This document shows, piece after piece, positions 19,931 through 28,115 of a DNA stretch of 64,000 nucleotides. The position numbers were made by a program, and so were the translations under genes. The stretch covers positions 62,001 through 126,000 of the forward strand of contig NZ_AUIN01000013.1 in the NCBI RefSeq assembly GCF_000423725.1. The letters run 5' to 3'. The stretch's first letter is position 1. Each line of letters opens with the position of its first letter. The notes under the pieces are model-generated. The model saw only the letters and a program-made list of their open reading frames with translations. It did no database searches and was not told the origin of the DNA. Origin of the DNA: Streptococcus devriesei DSM 19639. Its GTDB lineage: Bacteria; Bacillota; Bacilli; Lactobacillales; Streptococcaceae.

Positions 19931-20518
19931 TTATTTATTTGAAATAAAACGAACAGCGTTGAGCGGCCAGAAGCGGACTTTCACTTCACCCACCAGCTTG
20001 TCCTTAGAAAAAGTCCCGACCTGACGGCTGTCCTTGGAGACAATCCGGTCATCTCCCAAAAGAAGATAGCGATTTTTGGGCACTTTAATAGTAAAGCTGG
20101 CATTTCCTTGGCTGTCTGTGGTAAAGGCGGTGGATTTTGAAGCGAGTTCTTGGAAATAGGGATTGTAAGAATAGGTTTTGTACAATCTGTCCTCAGCAAA
20201 TTTTTTCTTATATTGCTTCAGATAGGTTTCATTTGCTTTTTTGCCGTTGATCGAAAGCATGTCGTTTTTATAGGTGATGGTGTCGCCGGGCATGCCGATA
20301 ACACGTTTAACGATATGTTTGTCACCTTCGGTAGCTACAACAATGTCAAAATGTTCAATAGATGCCGTTTTTACAACGATAAGGTGCTCTCCGTCAGCTA
20401 AAGTAGGATCCATAGAGTGGCCGTCTACCTGAACCGGGAACCAGACAAAGAGGCGCAAGAGCCCGAAAACGATAAAGAAGGACAAGAAGAGTCCCCATTC
20501 TTTTAAAAATCTTTTCAT
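19931..20518 (-). CDS. lepB: Signal peptidase I
   Basis: A 195-residue type I signal peptidase that removes signal peptides from secreted proteins. One N-terminal membrane segment (about 9-28) is followed by the catalytic Ser in VDGHSMDPTL (about residue 36) and the catalytic Lys in HIVKRVIGMPGD (about 70-80). The GDDR box in LLLGDDR comes near the end, with Ser after it as is common in Gram-positives. It is 13 bases downstream of rnhC on the same strand and is probably co-transcribed with it. Confidence 0.96.
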   Translation of the reverse strand: MKRFLKEWGLFLSFFIVFGLLRLFVWFPVQVDGHSMDPTLADGEHLIVVKTASIEHFDIVVATEGDKHIVKRVIGMPGDTITYKNDMLSINGKKANETYLKQYKKKFAEDRLYKTYSYNPYFQELASKSTAFTTDSQGNASFTIKVPKNRYLLLGDDRIVSKDSRQVGTFSKDKLVGEVKVRFWPLNAVRFISNK

Positions 20519-20531
20519 GATACCATCCTTA

Positions 20532-21428
20532 TTATTTTAGTAGTTGATAAGCTTTTTCTGTGTTTTTGAAATGGAGTTTGGCTGTGCGTCTGAGCCCGTC
20601 TTCTCCGTAAGCTTTTAAAATCTGACTGGCTGTTTTATCGGATTGAGAACTTGCACCGCTGGGCAGGTTAAAACCGATCTCCTGACTTAAAGCAGCAAGA
20701 TTGTCTAAAAAGAGTTTCCGAGCGATAATAGAGCTGACAGCTACTGCCAGATACTTTCCTTCTGCCTTTTCTTCCAGACTGATAGGATTAGAAAAACGAT
20801 TGACTTCATGCTTCACATATTTTTGATAATTATTGAAGCTGGTGAAGGCGTCGATAACAATTTTATCAGGTGTTATTCCCTCCTGCAAAAGCAAAAAGAT
20901 GGCCTGATTGTGCATAGCGACTTTAACAGAAACAGCATTGTGCCTGTGTTTTGGGCCTACTACCTGATTATATTTTTGAGGTGTCAAAAGCAGAGCCTTA
21001 TGCGGTATTTTTTCCTCTAATAAGGGGGCAATCTGCCGAATTTTACTGTCTGTCAGATTTTTAGAATCATCTACGCCCAGCCCTTTTAAAAAAGGATAAT
21101 CGGAAGGCCGGACAAAACTGGCAACCACTGCCAGACCGCCAAAATAAGATCCGTTTCCCACTTCATCAGAACCAATGAGAGAAAGATTTTTGCTGCTTTG
21201 CTCATCTTGATGGGCAGGCTCTGCCTGAAAACCTAAAGTGTGAGCAGCTTCTGAAATGTTTTTTCCTTGGAAAACAACCTTGCCTGAGGTGTAAATCAGG
21301 ATTGTAGTCTCTTTAAACTTGGCAGCAAAACGAACGTAAGCATTGCTGTTTTGGACGCGATAGCTGCCGAGCTTGTGGATCATGTCTTGGACAGCCTTTT
21401 CGTCGAGCTGCAGAACAAAAGTATTCAT
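20532..21428 (-). CDS. rnhC: Ribonuclease HIII
   Basis: A 298-residue RNase HIII that removes RNA from RNA/DNA hybrids. The N-terminal TBP-like substrate-binding domain covers about 1-85. The catalytic domain starts with [12 protein letters not shown] (about 86-97), whose Asp-Glu pair is the type II/III signature. It is expressed with lepB. The ATG has TGC plus TAAAAT ending 7 bases upstream, which suggests a leaderless or very short-leader mRNA; only a weak AGG is available as a ribosome site. Confidence 0.96.
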   Translation of the reverse strand: MNTFVLQLDEKAVQDMIHKLGSYRVQNSNAYVRFAAKFKETTILIYTSGKVVFQGKNISEAAHTLGFQAEPAHQDEQSSKNLSLIGSDEVGNGSYFGGLAVVASFVRPSDYPFLKGLGVDDSKNLTDSKIRQIAPLLEEKIPHKALLLTPQKYNQVVGPKHRHNAVSVKVAMHNQAIFLLLQEGITPDKIVIDAFTSFNNYQKYVKHEVNRFSNPISLEEKAEGKYLAVAVSSIIARKLFLDNLAALSQEIGFNLPSGASSQSDKTASQILKAYGEDGLRRTAKLHFKNTEKAYQLLK

Positions 21429-21444
21429 AACCTATATTTTAGCA
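21429..21444 (-). promoter_or_regulatory. Extended -10 directly upstream of rnhC start
   Basis: Read leftward: TGC, TAAAAT, ATAGGTT, ATG. The distance from -10 to ATG is 7 bases, so transcription should start at or next to the start codon. Confidence 0.5.
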
Positions 21445-21636
21445 TAAAAAAGCAAATCTTTGGAATATTCTAATGTAATATAAGTGATAAAAGGTTAACC
21501 AAAAATTTTTTACAAAAATTTTAAAAGAAATTTTCTCCTATTTTGCTTGCTTGAGAGAGGTTTTTGGAAAGAAATTAAAAAATCTCTAATTTACGAAAAA
21601 AAGATTTTACGCTATAATAAAATTCGAGGTGGACTT

Positions 21637-21942
21637 ATGACAAGTAAAAATCGTTACAAATTCACATTTGGTGAAAAAACATTAACACTGACAACTGACA
21701 AAGACAATCTCTTTATGGAAGAGATTGAACGGGTTGCTAAAGAAAAATATGACGCCATTAAAGAAAAATTACCTCAGGCCGATGATGAAACGATTGCTAT
21801 TTTAATGGCTATCAATGCCCTATCGACCCAGCTCAGCCGAGAAATTGATTTCGATAAAAAAGAAGAAGAGCTGGAAAAATTCAGGACGAAAGAACTATCT
21901 CTTCTGAAAGGCCGGGCACAGCGCAGCGGAGATAAAAAATGA
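21637..21942 (+). CDS. zapA: Cell division protein ZapA
   Basis: A 101-residue ZapA homolog that promotes FtsZ ring assembly. The start is the ATG at 21637 (GAGGTGG ribosome site), not an upstream ATG, because a promoter (TTTACG, 17 bases, TATAAT at 21613-21618) lies between them. An N-terminal beta part (RYKFTFGEKTLTLTT) is followed by a long coiled-coil helix rich in Glu and Lys. It overlaps cvpA by 4 bases (ATGA). Confidence 0.9.
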   Translation: MTSKNRYKFTFGEKTLTLTTDKDNLFMEEIERVAKEKYDAIKEKLPQADDETIAILMAINALSTQLSREIDFDKKEEELEKFRTKELSLLKGRAQRSGDKK

Positions 21943-22484
21943 TATCGCTTTTGATTCTCTTGCTTTTAGCTTGGAATTTTTATATCGGCTATCACCGAGG
22001 CATTATCTTACAGGCCTATTACTTTGCAGCCAGCTTAATTTCACTGGGAATTGCGGCGGCTTACTATAAGCGACTGGCTCAGCTGCTGACGCTGTGGGTG
22101 CCGTATTCCAATGCCAGCGAGGGTGCGTCTGTTACTTTTTTCAGCTCAGTAGGCCTGTTCGAATTGGACAAGGTATTTTATGCGGGGCTGTCCTTTTTTA
22201 GCCTTTACGTCTTGGCTTATCTGATTTTTCGACTGATTGGTATTTTTGTGCATTTTGTCAGGCTGGATCGTTTTGACAGGCCTGTTTTTGCCTATGTCAG
22301 CGGGAGCTTAGCCGTTTTGGTGAGTGTGCTGTCATTCAATCTTTTTTTCAGTATCTTAGCAACGATTCCCGTTGCTGCAGTCCAGAATTTTCTGGCGGGA
22401 AGCTGGGTGATTCGTCTGCTGATTAACTTTCCCTTATTTTCATGGATTGTCAATCATTTTTGGATAGCAGCAGTATTAAAGTGA
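21939..22484 (+). CDS. cvpA: CvpA family membrane protein
   Basis: A 181-residue membrane protein of the CvpA (colicin V production) family with four or five hydrophobic segments and the typical N-terminus [18 protein letters not shown]. The biochemical role in Gram-positives is unknown. It is translationally coupled to zapA through a 4-base overlap. A terminator hairpin begins at its stop codon. Confidence 0.9.
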   Translation: MISLLILLLLAWNFYIGYHRGIILQAYYFAASLISLGIAAAYYKRLAQLLTLWVPYSNASEGASVTFFSSVGLFELDKVFYAGLSFFSLYVLAYLIFRLIGIFVHFVRLDRFDRPVFAYVSGSLAVLVSVLSFNLFFSILATIPVAAVQNFLAGSWVIRLLINFPLFSWIVNHFWIAAVLK

Positions 22485-22506
22485 GGACTGACCTCACTTT
22501 TTTTGT
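22478..22506 (+). terminator. Terminator after cvpA
   Basis: AAGTGAGG and CCTCACTT around ACTGA, then T7; the left arm includes the cvpA stop codon. Confidence 0.9.
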
Positions 22507-22540
22507 TAAGGTTTTTAGTATCTGGCATTTTGCTGCATTA

Positions 22541-22555
22541 TGGTATAATAAAGCC
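22541..22555 (+). promoter_or_regulatory. Extended -10 six bases before mutS2 ATG
   Basis: TGG followed by TATAAT (22544-22549), then AAAGCC and the ATG at 22556. No Shine-Dalgarno fits in 6 bases, so a leaderless mRNA is predicted. Confidence 0.6.
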
Positions 22556-24886
22556 ATGAATACAAAGATTTTAACGGCCTTAGAATTTGATAAGGTCAAA
22601 AAACAATTTGCCGGTTTTCTGCAAACCGAGCAAGGGCAAATAGAGTTAGACGGTTTGCTGCCGATGGCTGATAAGGCTAAGATAGAGCGTTCTTTTGAAG
22701 AGGTGGCAGATATTGAACAGATTTATCAAGAGTACGGCTCTTTTGGCTTCGGTCACAGTCAGGATGTTTCCGAGAGCCTGCGCCGCTTAGAATTAGGAGC
22801 CGATCTCAATATTCAAGAACTCCTTGCACTTAAGCGGGTTCTGCAAATATCAGCCGAGATTAGTGGCTTTTATGATAATTTGGAGAATGTTTCATTAACC
22901 GCTTTGGACGGCCTGTTTGAAAAAATTGAGCGTTTTCCTGATCTGCAGGGAAGCCTGCAGGCTATAAACGACAGCGGCTTTATTGAAGATTTTGCCAGTC
23001 CGGAATTAACGCAGATTCGCCACAAAATTCAGCAGAATGAGCAGCAAATCCGCCAGATTCTTCAGGAAATGCTAAAAAAGCAGGGAGACTTGCTGGCTGA
23101 AAATCTGATTGCCAGCCGCAGCGGCCGCAGTGTTTTGCCTGTCAAAAATACCTATCGCCACCGGATTGCAGGTGTCGTTCATGATATTTCCGCCTCTGGA
23201 AGTACTGTCTATATTGAACCCAGAGCTGTTGTCAACCTCAATGAGGACATGACACAGGCGCGTGCTGATGAGCGCCATGAAGTAATGCGTATTTTGCAAG
23301 CCTTGTCTGACAGGCTGCGCCCTGAGACCGCCTCTATCAGAAACAATGCTTGGCTGCTTGGGCATCTTGATGTTGCCCGTGCCAAGTATCTTTATATGAG
23401 AGAGTATCAAGCGTCCATTCCCAGCTTGACAGCAGATAAAACCATTCAGCTGCTGGGCGTCCGGCATCCTCTCCTGACTCATCCGGTCGCGAATGATCTG
23501 CATTTTGGCACGGATACAACTGCCATCTTAATTACCGGTCCCAATACAGGCGGTAAGACGATTATGCTGAAGACACTGGGCATGACCCAGCTGATGGCTC
23601 AGTCGGGCCTTCCCATTTTGGCTGACCAAGGGAGCAAAGCAGCTGTCTTTAAAGAAATATTTGCTGATATCGGTGATGAGCAGTCTATTGAACAAAGTCT
23701 GTCAACTTTTTCAAGCCACATGACGCATATCGTTGATATCCTGCAGACAGCTGACAAGGACAGCTTGGTTCTTTTTGATGAACTTGGCGCGGGGACAGAC
23801 CCACAGGAAGGCGCAGCCTTGGCCATGAGTATACTGGAGCACCTGCGTCTGTCGGATATTAAGACAATGGTGACCACCCATTATCCCGAACTCAAGGCCT
23901 ATGGCATTGAAGCTGATTATGTGGAAAATGCCAGCATGGAATTTGATATGGTGACTCTCAGTCCGACTTATCATTTCATGCAGGGAGTGCCGGGGCGTTC
24001 CAATGCCTTTGAAATAGCCCGCCGTCTGGGACTGTCAGAGATTATTGTTTCAGAAGCTGAAAATCTGACAGATACGGATTCTGATGTCAATCGAATTATT
24101 GAACGCTTGGAAAATCAGACAATCGAAAGCCGCAGGCGTCTGGATAATATCCGTGAGGTAGAACAGGAGAATCTCAAGTTTAATCGTGCTGTTAAAAAAC
24201 TTTATAATGAATTTTCACATGCCAGAGATAAAGAATTGGACAAAGCAAAAGCCCAGGCTCAGGATATAGTTGATAAGGCTTTGGCAGAAAGTGATGACAT
24301 TCTCAAGAATCTTCATGCCAAGTCGCAGCTTAAGCCTCATGAAGTCATCGAAGCCAAAAGGCAGCTTAAAACCTTGGCGCCCGATATTGATTTATCTAAA
24401 AACAAGGTCTTAAAAAAGGCCAAGAAAAAACGGGCAGCCCGGGTGGGAGACGATATTATCGTCAGCAGCTACGGGCAAAGGGGAACTCTTGTCAAGCAGC
24501 TTAAGGACGGCCGCTGGGAAGCTCAGGTCGGACTAATCAAAATGACTTTGCAGGAAAGTGAATTTGACTTAGTGAAAAAAGACAGTGTCAAAAATCCGCA
24601 GAAAAAACACGTTCAGGTGGTCAAAAGAAACTCTCAAAAAGCTCCCAGAGCTCGGCTTGATTTACGCGGCAAGCGTTATGAGGAAGCTATGCAGGAGCTG
24701 GATGAGTTCATTGATCAGGCACTGCTCAATAATATGGCTCAGGTAGATATTATCCACGGGATTGGAACAGGTGTTATCCGAGAAGGTGTCACCAAGTATT
24801 TACGCCGCAATAAGAATGTTAAAGAATTTGGCTATGCCCCGCAAAATGCAGGCGGTTCAGGAGCAACAATCGTCACCTTCAAATAG
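22556..24886 (+). CDS. mutS2: Endonuclease MutS2
   Basis: A 776-residue MutS2 with clamp and lever domains, a MutS ATPase core (Walker [11 protein letters not shown], about residues 325-334; signature STFSSHM; Walker [13 protein letters not shown]), a coiled-coil linker and a C-terminal Smr nuclease/RNA-binding domain ([11 protein letters not shown] and [11 protein letters not shown]). MutS2 limits recombination and, in B. subtilis, acts on collided ribosomes. The start at 22556 matches the family N-terminus; an upstream in-frame ATG at 22442 would overlap cvpA, the terminator and the promoter. The -10 is 6 bases before the ATG. Confidence 0.97.
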   Translation: MNTKILTALEFDKVKKQFAGFLQTEQGQIELDGLLPMADKAKIERSFEEVADIEQIYQEYGSFGFGHSQDVSESLRRLELGADLNIQELLALKRVLQISAEISGFYDNLENVSLTALDGLFEKIERFPDLQGSLQAINDSGFIEDFASPELTQIRHKIQQNEQQIRQILQEMLKKQGDLLAENLIASRSGRSVLPVKNTYRHRIAGVVHDISASGSTVYIEPRAVVNLNEDMTQARADERHEVMRILQALSDRLRPETASIRNNAWLLGHLDVARAKYLYMREYQASIPSLTADKTIQLLGVRHPLLTHPVANDLHFGTDTTAILITGPNTGGKTIMLKTLGMTQLMAQSGLPILADQGSKAAVFKEIFADIGDEQSIEQSLSTFSSHMTHIVDILQTADKDSLVLFDELGAGTDPQEGAALAMSILEHLRLSDIKTMVTTHYPELKAYGIEADYVENASMEFDMVTLSPTYHFMQGVPGRSNAFEIARRLGLSEIIVSEAENLTDTDSDVNRIIERLENQTIESRRRLDNIREVEQENLKFNRAVKKLYNEFSHARDKELDKAKAQAQDIVDKALAESDDILKNLHAKSQLKPHEVIEAKRQLKTLAPDIDLSKNKVLKKAKKKRAARVGDDIIVSSYGQRGTLVKQLKDGRWEAQVGLIKMTLQESEFDLVKKDSVKNPQKKHVQVVKRNSQKAPRARLDLRGKRYEEAMQELDEFIDQALLNNMAQVDIIHGIGTGVIREGVTKYLRRNKNVKEFGYAPQNAGGSGATIVTFK

Positions 24887-24958
24887 CGTAGCAAATATTA
24901 GGCAAATAATATCTTTTAGTGTAGAATAAGCTTATAAAAACAATGGAGGAAAACTACT

Positions 24959-25273
24959 ATGACAAAAGCAGTCACAGATACAACCTTTGAAGCAGAAACA
25001 AAAGACGGTCTTGTTCTTGTTGATTTCTGGGCAACTTGGTGCGGTCCTTGTCTCATGCAGGCTCCCATCCTTGAACAGCTTTCAGAAGAATTGGACGAAG
25101 ACGAACTCAAAATTGTCAAAATTGATGTTGATGAAAATCCTAATACAGCACAGCAATTTGGCATCATGAGCATTCCGACACTTCTCTTCAAGAAAAACGG
25201 CGAAGTTGTTAAACAAGTAGCCGGTGTTCATACCAAGGATCAGCTTAAGGCTATCGTAGCTGAACTTGGTTAA
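24959..25273 (+). CDS. trxA: Thioredoxin
   Basis: A 104-residue thioredoxin, the general cytoplasmic disulfide reductant. The WCGPC active site has Cys28 and Cys31, and the cis-proline motif is in MSIPTLL. It is 72 bases after mutS2, with its own likely -10 (TAGAAT, 24924-24929), an ATGGAGG ribosome site and a terminator at 25358-25385. Family and length are normal. Confidence 0.98.
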   Translation: MTKAVTDTTFEAETKDGLVLVDFWATWCGPCLMQAPILEQLSEELDEDELKIVKIDVDENPNTAQQFGIMSIPTLLFKKNGEVVKQVAGVHTKDQLKAIVAELG

Positions 25274-25357
25274 TAATTGCGCGATTAGCAGCAAAAGGAG
25301 CGGGGCAGTTTTATCCGGTAGATAATTTTCCTCGCTCCTATAAAATTTAAGACAAAA

Positions 25358-25385
25358 AGGACCCTGATTTCTCAGGGCCTTTTTT
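25358..25385 (+). terminator. Terminator after trxA
   Basis: CCCTGA and TCAGGG with flanking AGG/CCT around TTTC, then T7. Confidence 0.85.
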
Positions 25386-25946
25386 AGGAGATTTTACCGC
25401 AGTCGTAGACCTTCAGGCCGTACGAATACGTATGCAACAGCTACTGTCAGCTTAAACGGCAAAGCCGTGAGAAGATGACTAGCAGTCACTGCTATGAAAA
25501 AGGTACGCTCGCTGTTTGAGCTTTAGCTCCTTACAGTGACGGATATCAAACAGTGTTCGGTGAGAGTTTACATTAGTTGTTACTATTTTAACAGCAAAAC
25601 AACCCAACAAAAGTTGGGCTGCTTTTAGGAGATTTTACCGCAGTCGTAGACCTTCAGGTCGTACGAATACACATGCAGCAGCTACTGTCAGCTTAAGCGG
25701 TAAAACCGCGAGAAGATGACTGGCAGCCACTGATATGGAAAAGATACGTTCACTGTTTGAGTTTTAGCTTCTTTACAGTGATACCGAACATGTTCGGTGA
25801 AAGTTTACATTAGTTGTTACTATTTTAACAGCAAAACAACCCAACAAAAGTTGGGCTGCTTTTAGGAGATTTATGAAAAAGATACGCTCACCGTTTGAGC
25901 TTTAGCTCCTTACAGTGACGGATACCGAACAGTGTTCGGTGAAAGT
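25386..25946. repeat. Tandem structured repeat, two full units of about 240 bases and one internally deleted unit
   Basis: Unit A is 25386-25626, unit B 25627-25863 and unit C 25864 to about 25946. Each starts AGGAGATTT. Units A and B end in a CCCAAC/GTTGGG hairpin with T4, like a terminator. Unit C has lost about 100 bases after AGGAGATTT. Stems change with pairing kept: ACGGC-AAA-GCCGT in A is GCGGT-AAA-ACCGC in B; GAGC-TTTA-GCTC in A and C is GAGT-TTTA-GCTT in B (G-U pairs). CCGAAC/GTTCGG pairs in B and C. No ORF with a ribosome site was seen on either strand. The modular look recalls streptococcal BOX-type elements, though I cannot confirm membership. Confidence 0.8.
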
Positions 25947-26093
25947 TTTGGGATTCCTATTGCTAGGATGACTATAGTGTACGAACGTTTCCTTAAGATA
26001 GGCTTAAAGAATTCTTTCAGAAAGCTTAAATAAACATTTTTGCTCAGTCAAAGATCATTTCTGAGATGATTTTGCAAGGACAGGCAGGTGATT
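25947..26093. other. Intergenic stretch downstream of mutY
   Basis: No gene was seen. It contains AAGCTTAAATAAACATTTTT and a short imperfect hairpin near 26050-26070. No clear terminator for mutY was found. Confidence 0.4.
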
Positions 26094-27257
26094 TTAACAT
26101 TTTTTGGAGTCTATAGTTTTCAAATAGGCTTCTATCATTTTTTTCTGAGGTGTCGCCATGGGAAAACGGTCAAACTCTTTGGCAGAAACCCATCGAAGCT
26201 CATGTTTGGCTGGCAGACTGTCGCTTGCCGTGAATCCTTCTATCAGCTCAATTTGCCATTTTTGATGGCTGAAAGTGTGCTTGACAGGCTGAAAAATGTT
26301 ATCGGACCAGTTGACAGTGAGCTTATAATCCTCTGAAAAGAGGTGTTTTTGCGACTGCGTTTCTAAAACAGTGGTCCCGTCGTTTTCAAAGAGACTTAGC
26401 TGTTGGCTGATAAAGTCCGTTTCCAGAAGCGGAAATGTCCAAAAGCCTCCCAATAAACGTCCCTTATTATTTTTTTCAAGCAGAAAATCGCCCTTTTGGT
26501 TGCGGATGACAAAGGCCTGAATCTGCACAGGCCGCGGCTTTTTCTTAGGCAGTTTAATCGGATACTTATCCATTGTCCCGTGAAGATAGGCAGCGCTGAA
26601 AGAGCGAACAGGACTTTCTTCCGGCCGTGGATTCTTGGCTGCTTCAATATCTGTTCCCAGGTCCATTAGAGCTTGGTTAAAATCTCCGGGTCGCTTCGGA
26701 TCAATGAGTATTTTGGTGATAGTTTGGAAAATCTTTCGATTTTTAGGATCGCCAATATCATAGTCAACTTCAAAGAGCCTAGCCATCACCCGCATGACAT
26801 TGCCGTCAACTGCCGGCTCCGGCAGGTCAAAAGCGATACTGGCAATAGCTCCGGCTGTGTAAGGACCGATTCCTTTTAACTTAGCGATAGCATCATAAGT
26901 ATTGGGGAACTGACCGCCATGCTTTTCCATAATTTGCCGGGCAGCGGTCTGCATATTGCGCACACGGGAGTAATACCCCAAGCCTTCCCAAGCTTTAAGC
27001 AATCGTTCTTCGGGCGCCTGAGCCAAATCCTGAATGCTTGGAAACCAGTCCAAAAAACGTTCATAGTAGGGAATAACGGTTGTCACCTGAGTTTGCTGGA
27101 GCATAATTTCAGAGACCCAGATGCAGTAGGGATTTTTTGTCCGGCGCCAGGGCAGATCACGCTTTTCCTGATCATACCAAGCCAATAATGTTTTTCTAAA
27201 GGAGGCAATTTTGTCTGCTTCCCACATTTTGATACCGTAATCATTTAAATCTAGCAT
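26094..27257 (-). CDS. mutY: Adenine DNA glycosylase MutY, lacking iron-sulfur cysteines
   Basis: A 387-residue MutY that removes A mispaired with 8-oxoG. The catalytic Glu is in SEIMLQQTQV (Glu50), the helix-hairpin-helix in LKGIGPYTAGAIAS (about 127-140) and the catalytic Asp in PAVDGNV (Asp151). The C-terminal Nudix-like domain that reads 8-oxoG follows a Pro/Lys-rich linker. The four cysteines that normally hold a [4Fe-4S] cluster after the catalytic domain are absent: residues 201-223 contain no Cys. Clusterless MutY proteins are known in lactic acid bacteria. The start at 27257 has TGC-TACAAT ending 6 bases upstream and no ribosome site. Confidence 0.95.
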   Translation of the reverse strand: MLDLNDYGIKMWEADKIASFRKTLLAWYDQEKRDLPWRRTKNPYCIWVSEIMLQQTQVTTVIPYYERFLDWFPSIQDLAQAPEERLLKAWEGLGYYSRVRNMQTAARQIMEKHGGQFPNTYDAIAKLKGIGPYTAGAIASIAFDLPEPAVDGNVMRVMARLFEVDYDIGDPKNRKIFQTITKILIDPKRPGDFNQALMDLGTDIEAAKNPRPEESPVRSFSAAYLHGTMDKYPIKLPKKKPRPVQIQAFVIRNQKGDFLLEKNNKGRLLGGFWTFPLLETDFISQQLSLFENDGTTVLETQSQKHLFSEDYKLTVNWSDNIFQPVKHTFSHQKWQIELIEGFTASDSLPAKHELRWVSAKEFDRFPMATPQKKMIEAYLKTIDSKKC

Positions 27258-27272
27258 AAGTCTATTGTAGCA
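27258..27272 (-). promoter_or_regulatory. Extended -10 six bases before mutY ATG
   Basis: Read leftward: TGC, TACAAT, AGACTT, ATG. Same geometry as mutS2 and hdrR; a leaderless mRNA is predicted. Confidence 0.55.
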
Positions 27273-27319
27273 GATGCTGATTTATTTTCCAAAAAAGTCA
27301 TATTTTTAATAGTTTTATC

Positions 27320-27348
27320 TTGACAAATGTAAGCGGTTACGGTAGAAT
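27320..27348 (+). promoter_or_regulatory. Consensus promoter with cre in the spacer, micro-ORF unit
   Basis: TTGACA (27320-27325), a 17-base spacer and TAGAAT (27343-27348). A cre with 14 of 16 matches (TGTAAGCGGTTACG core) fills 27327-27342, that is, the entire spacer. This should be a strong promoter shut off by CcpA. Confidence 0.8.
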
Positions 27349-27396
27349 AAATTTAGAAAAAAGATAAGAAATCATTAACGATAAGGAGGAATTCTT

Positions 27397-27438
27397 ATGG
27401 TAAGATTGAATATCGCGCGGTATAAAAACGGAGATTGA
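27397..27438 (+). CDS. Micro-ORF 1, 13 residues, ends RYKNGD
   Basis: ATG at 27397 follows AAGGAGG by 7 bases and opens MVRLNIARYKNGD before TGA. The last six residues are identical to the internal RYKNGD of micro-ORF 2, while codons differ (CGG TAT AAA AAC GGA GAT versus CGC TAT AAG AAC GGT GAC). Conservation of peptide with synonymous change argues that the peptide is selected. No export signal or leader was seen. The family was not recognised. Confidence 0.6.
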   Translation: MVRLNIARYKNGD

Positions 27439-27485
27439 ATATTTCTATAAACCATTAGTTTTTTGTTAAATAGGAGGTGGCGCTT

Positions 27486-27533
27486 ATGTTGATGCTTGAT
27501 GTAGGTCGCTATAAGAACGGTGACAAAGAATAG
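27486..27533 (+). CDS. Micro-ORF 2, 15 residues, contains RYKNGD
   Basis: ATG at 27486 follows ATAGGAGGTGG by 6 bases and opens MLMLDVGRYKNGDKE before TAG. It lies 47 bases after micro-ORF 1. Both peptides are a short hydrophobic start, a small residue (A or G), then RYKNGD. Five of the six RYKNGD codons differ from micro-ORF 1 and all five changes are silent. Confidence 0.6.
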   Translation: MLMLDVGRYKNGDKE

Positions 27534-27740
27534 ACGGTAGGCAGTAACTTTACAAATAATGTTTTATTGTAGATGTGATAAAAAAGCAAGAGGGCGATTA
27601 AAGATTATAATCAGGATATGAGAAATAAGCGACCAGAGACGATTGTACGAAAAAAGAAGTTTTGGGTGGTCATTATTTAAAATCCTACAAGAAAAATGCT
27701 CGCGAGTAGAGTCCTCTGCTTTGATAATAAGAATAAAGTT

Positions 27741-27800
27741 ATGGTCGACAATCTAGGTAGATATTTAGGTTGGAGAGCTCAAAGACCTAGTCATTCTTAA
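27741..27800 (+). CDS. Possible degenerate third micro-ORF
   Basis: ATG at 27741 opens MVDNLGRYLGWRAQRPSHS before TAA. It shares a G/A-R-Y core with the first two peptides, but the ribosome site is weak (AATAAAG). It may be a decayed copy or chance. The open frame extends upstream to an in-frame ATG near 27696. Confidence 0.2.
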   Translation: MVDNLGRYLGWRAQRPSHS

Positions 27801-27825
27801 AATAGAATATAAAAGGAGGTCTACC

Positions 27826-27867
27826 ATTTTAGAGATAAATCAGAAAGACTATGAAAATAGTGAATAA
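27826..27867 (+). other. Strong ribosome site followed by ATT-initiated or start-less micro-frame
   Basis: AAAAGGAGG (27811-27819) stands 6 bases before ATT, and the frame reads ILEINQKDYENSE then TAA. Either a rare ATT start is used, or an ATG was lost by one substitution. Confidence 0.25.
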
Positions 27868-27931
27868 CTCCTTGAAAATCAAAAAGTGCAAAGGAGAAGT
27901 CCAATGACACTTTAATTGTAAAAGCAGAAGG

Positions 27932-27966
27932 AACCCCGGCGATGAGCGTGTAAATCGTCGGGGTTT
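27932..27966 (+). terminator. Terminator of the micro-ORF unit
   Basis: AACCCCGGCGAT and ATCGTCGGGGTT form a 12-bp stem with one G-U pair around a 10-base loop, ending in TTT. The T tract is short. Confidence 0.8.
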
Positions 27967-28115
27967 ATCTATGTAGGTATGTTTTACGTCACATAGCTTC
28001 TATCAATTCCTGCAGCAGGTAAGATTACTTGTTTATGCCTGATTGGCGGCAGAGATTCTGAAACAGGAATACCGCGAGGAATTTAGAAAATTTTTTAATA
28101 GAGGAGACCAGTAAG

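Larger units (their letters stand above)
27355..27966 (+). ncRNA. Putative CcpA-controlled transcript of about 610 bases with micro-ORFs
   Basis: The predicted RNA starts near 27355, downstream of the promoter at 27320, and ends at the terminator 27932-27966. It contains no ORF over about 35 codons, but has two micro-ORFs with excellent ribosome sites (27397, 27486), further candidates and another strong AAAAGGAGG at 27811. Transcript limits are inferred from signals. It could be an operon for very short peptides, a dual-function small RNA (B. subtilis SR1 is a catabolite-regulated precedent with a small peptide), or a decayed operon. Confidence 0.5.

Noticed and set aside
22442..22555. Upstream start for mutS2
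   Set aside because: It would translate through the cvpA end, a terminator and a -10 hexamer; the family N-terminus begins at 22556.
23072..23503. 143-codon minus-strand ORF inside mutS2
   Set aside because: Shadow frame in a well-conserved gene, with no independent signals.
25340..25352. CiaR-controlled small RNA promoter
   Set aside because: Only one TTTAAG is present; the needed direct repeat TTTAAG-N5-TTTAAG is absent.
25386..25946. CRISPR array or Fst-type toxin-antitoxin in the tandem repeats
   Set aside because: Only two full units of about 240 bases without regular spacers, and no short hydrophobic toxin ORF with a ribosome site on either strand.
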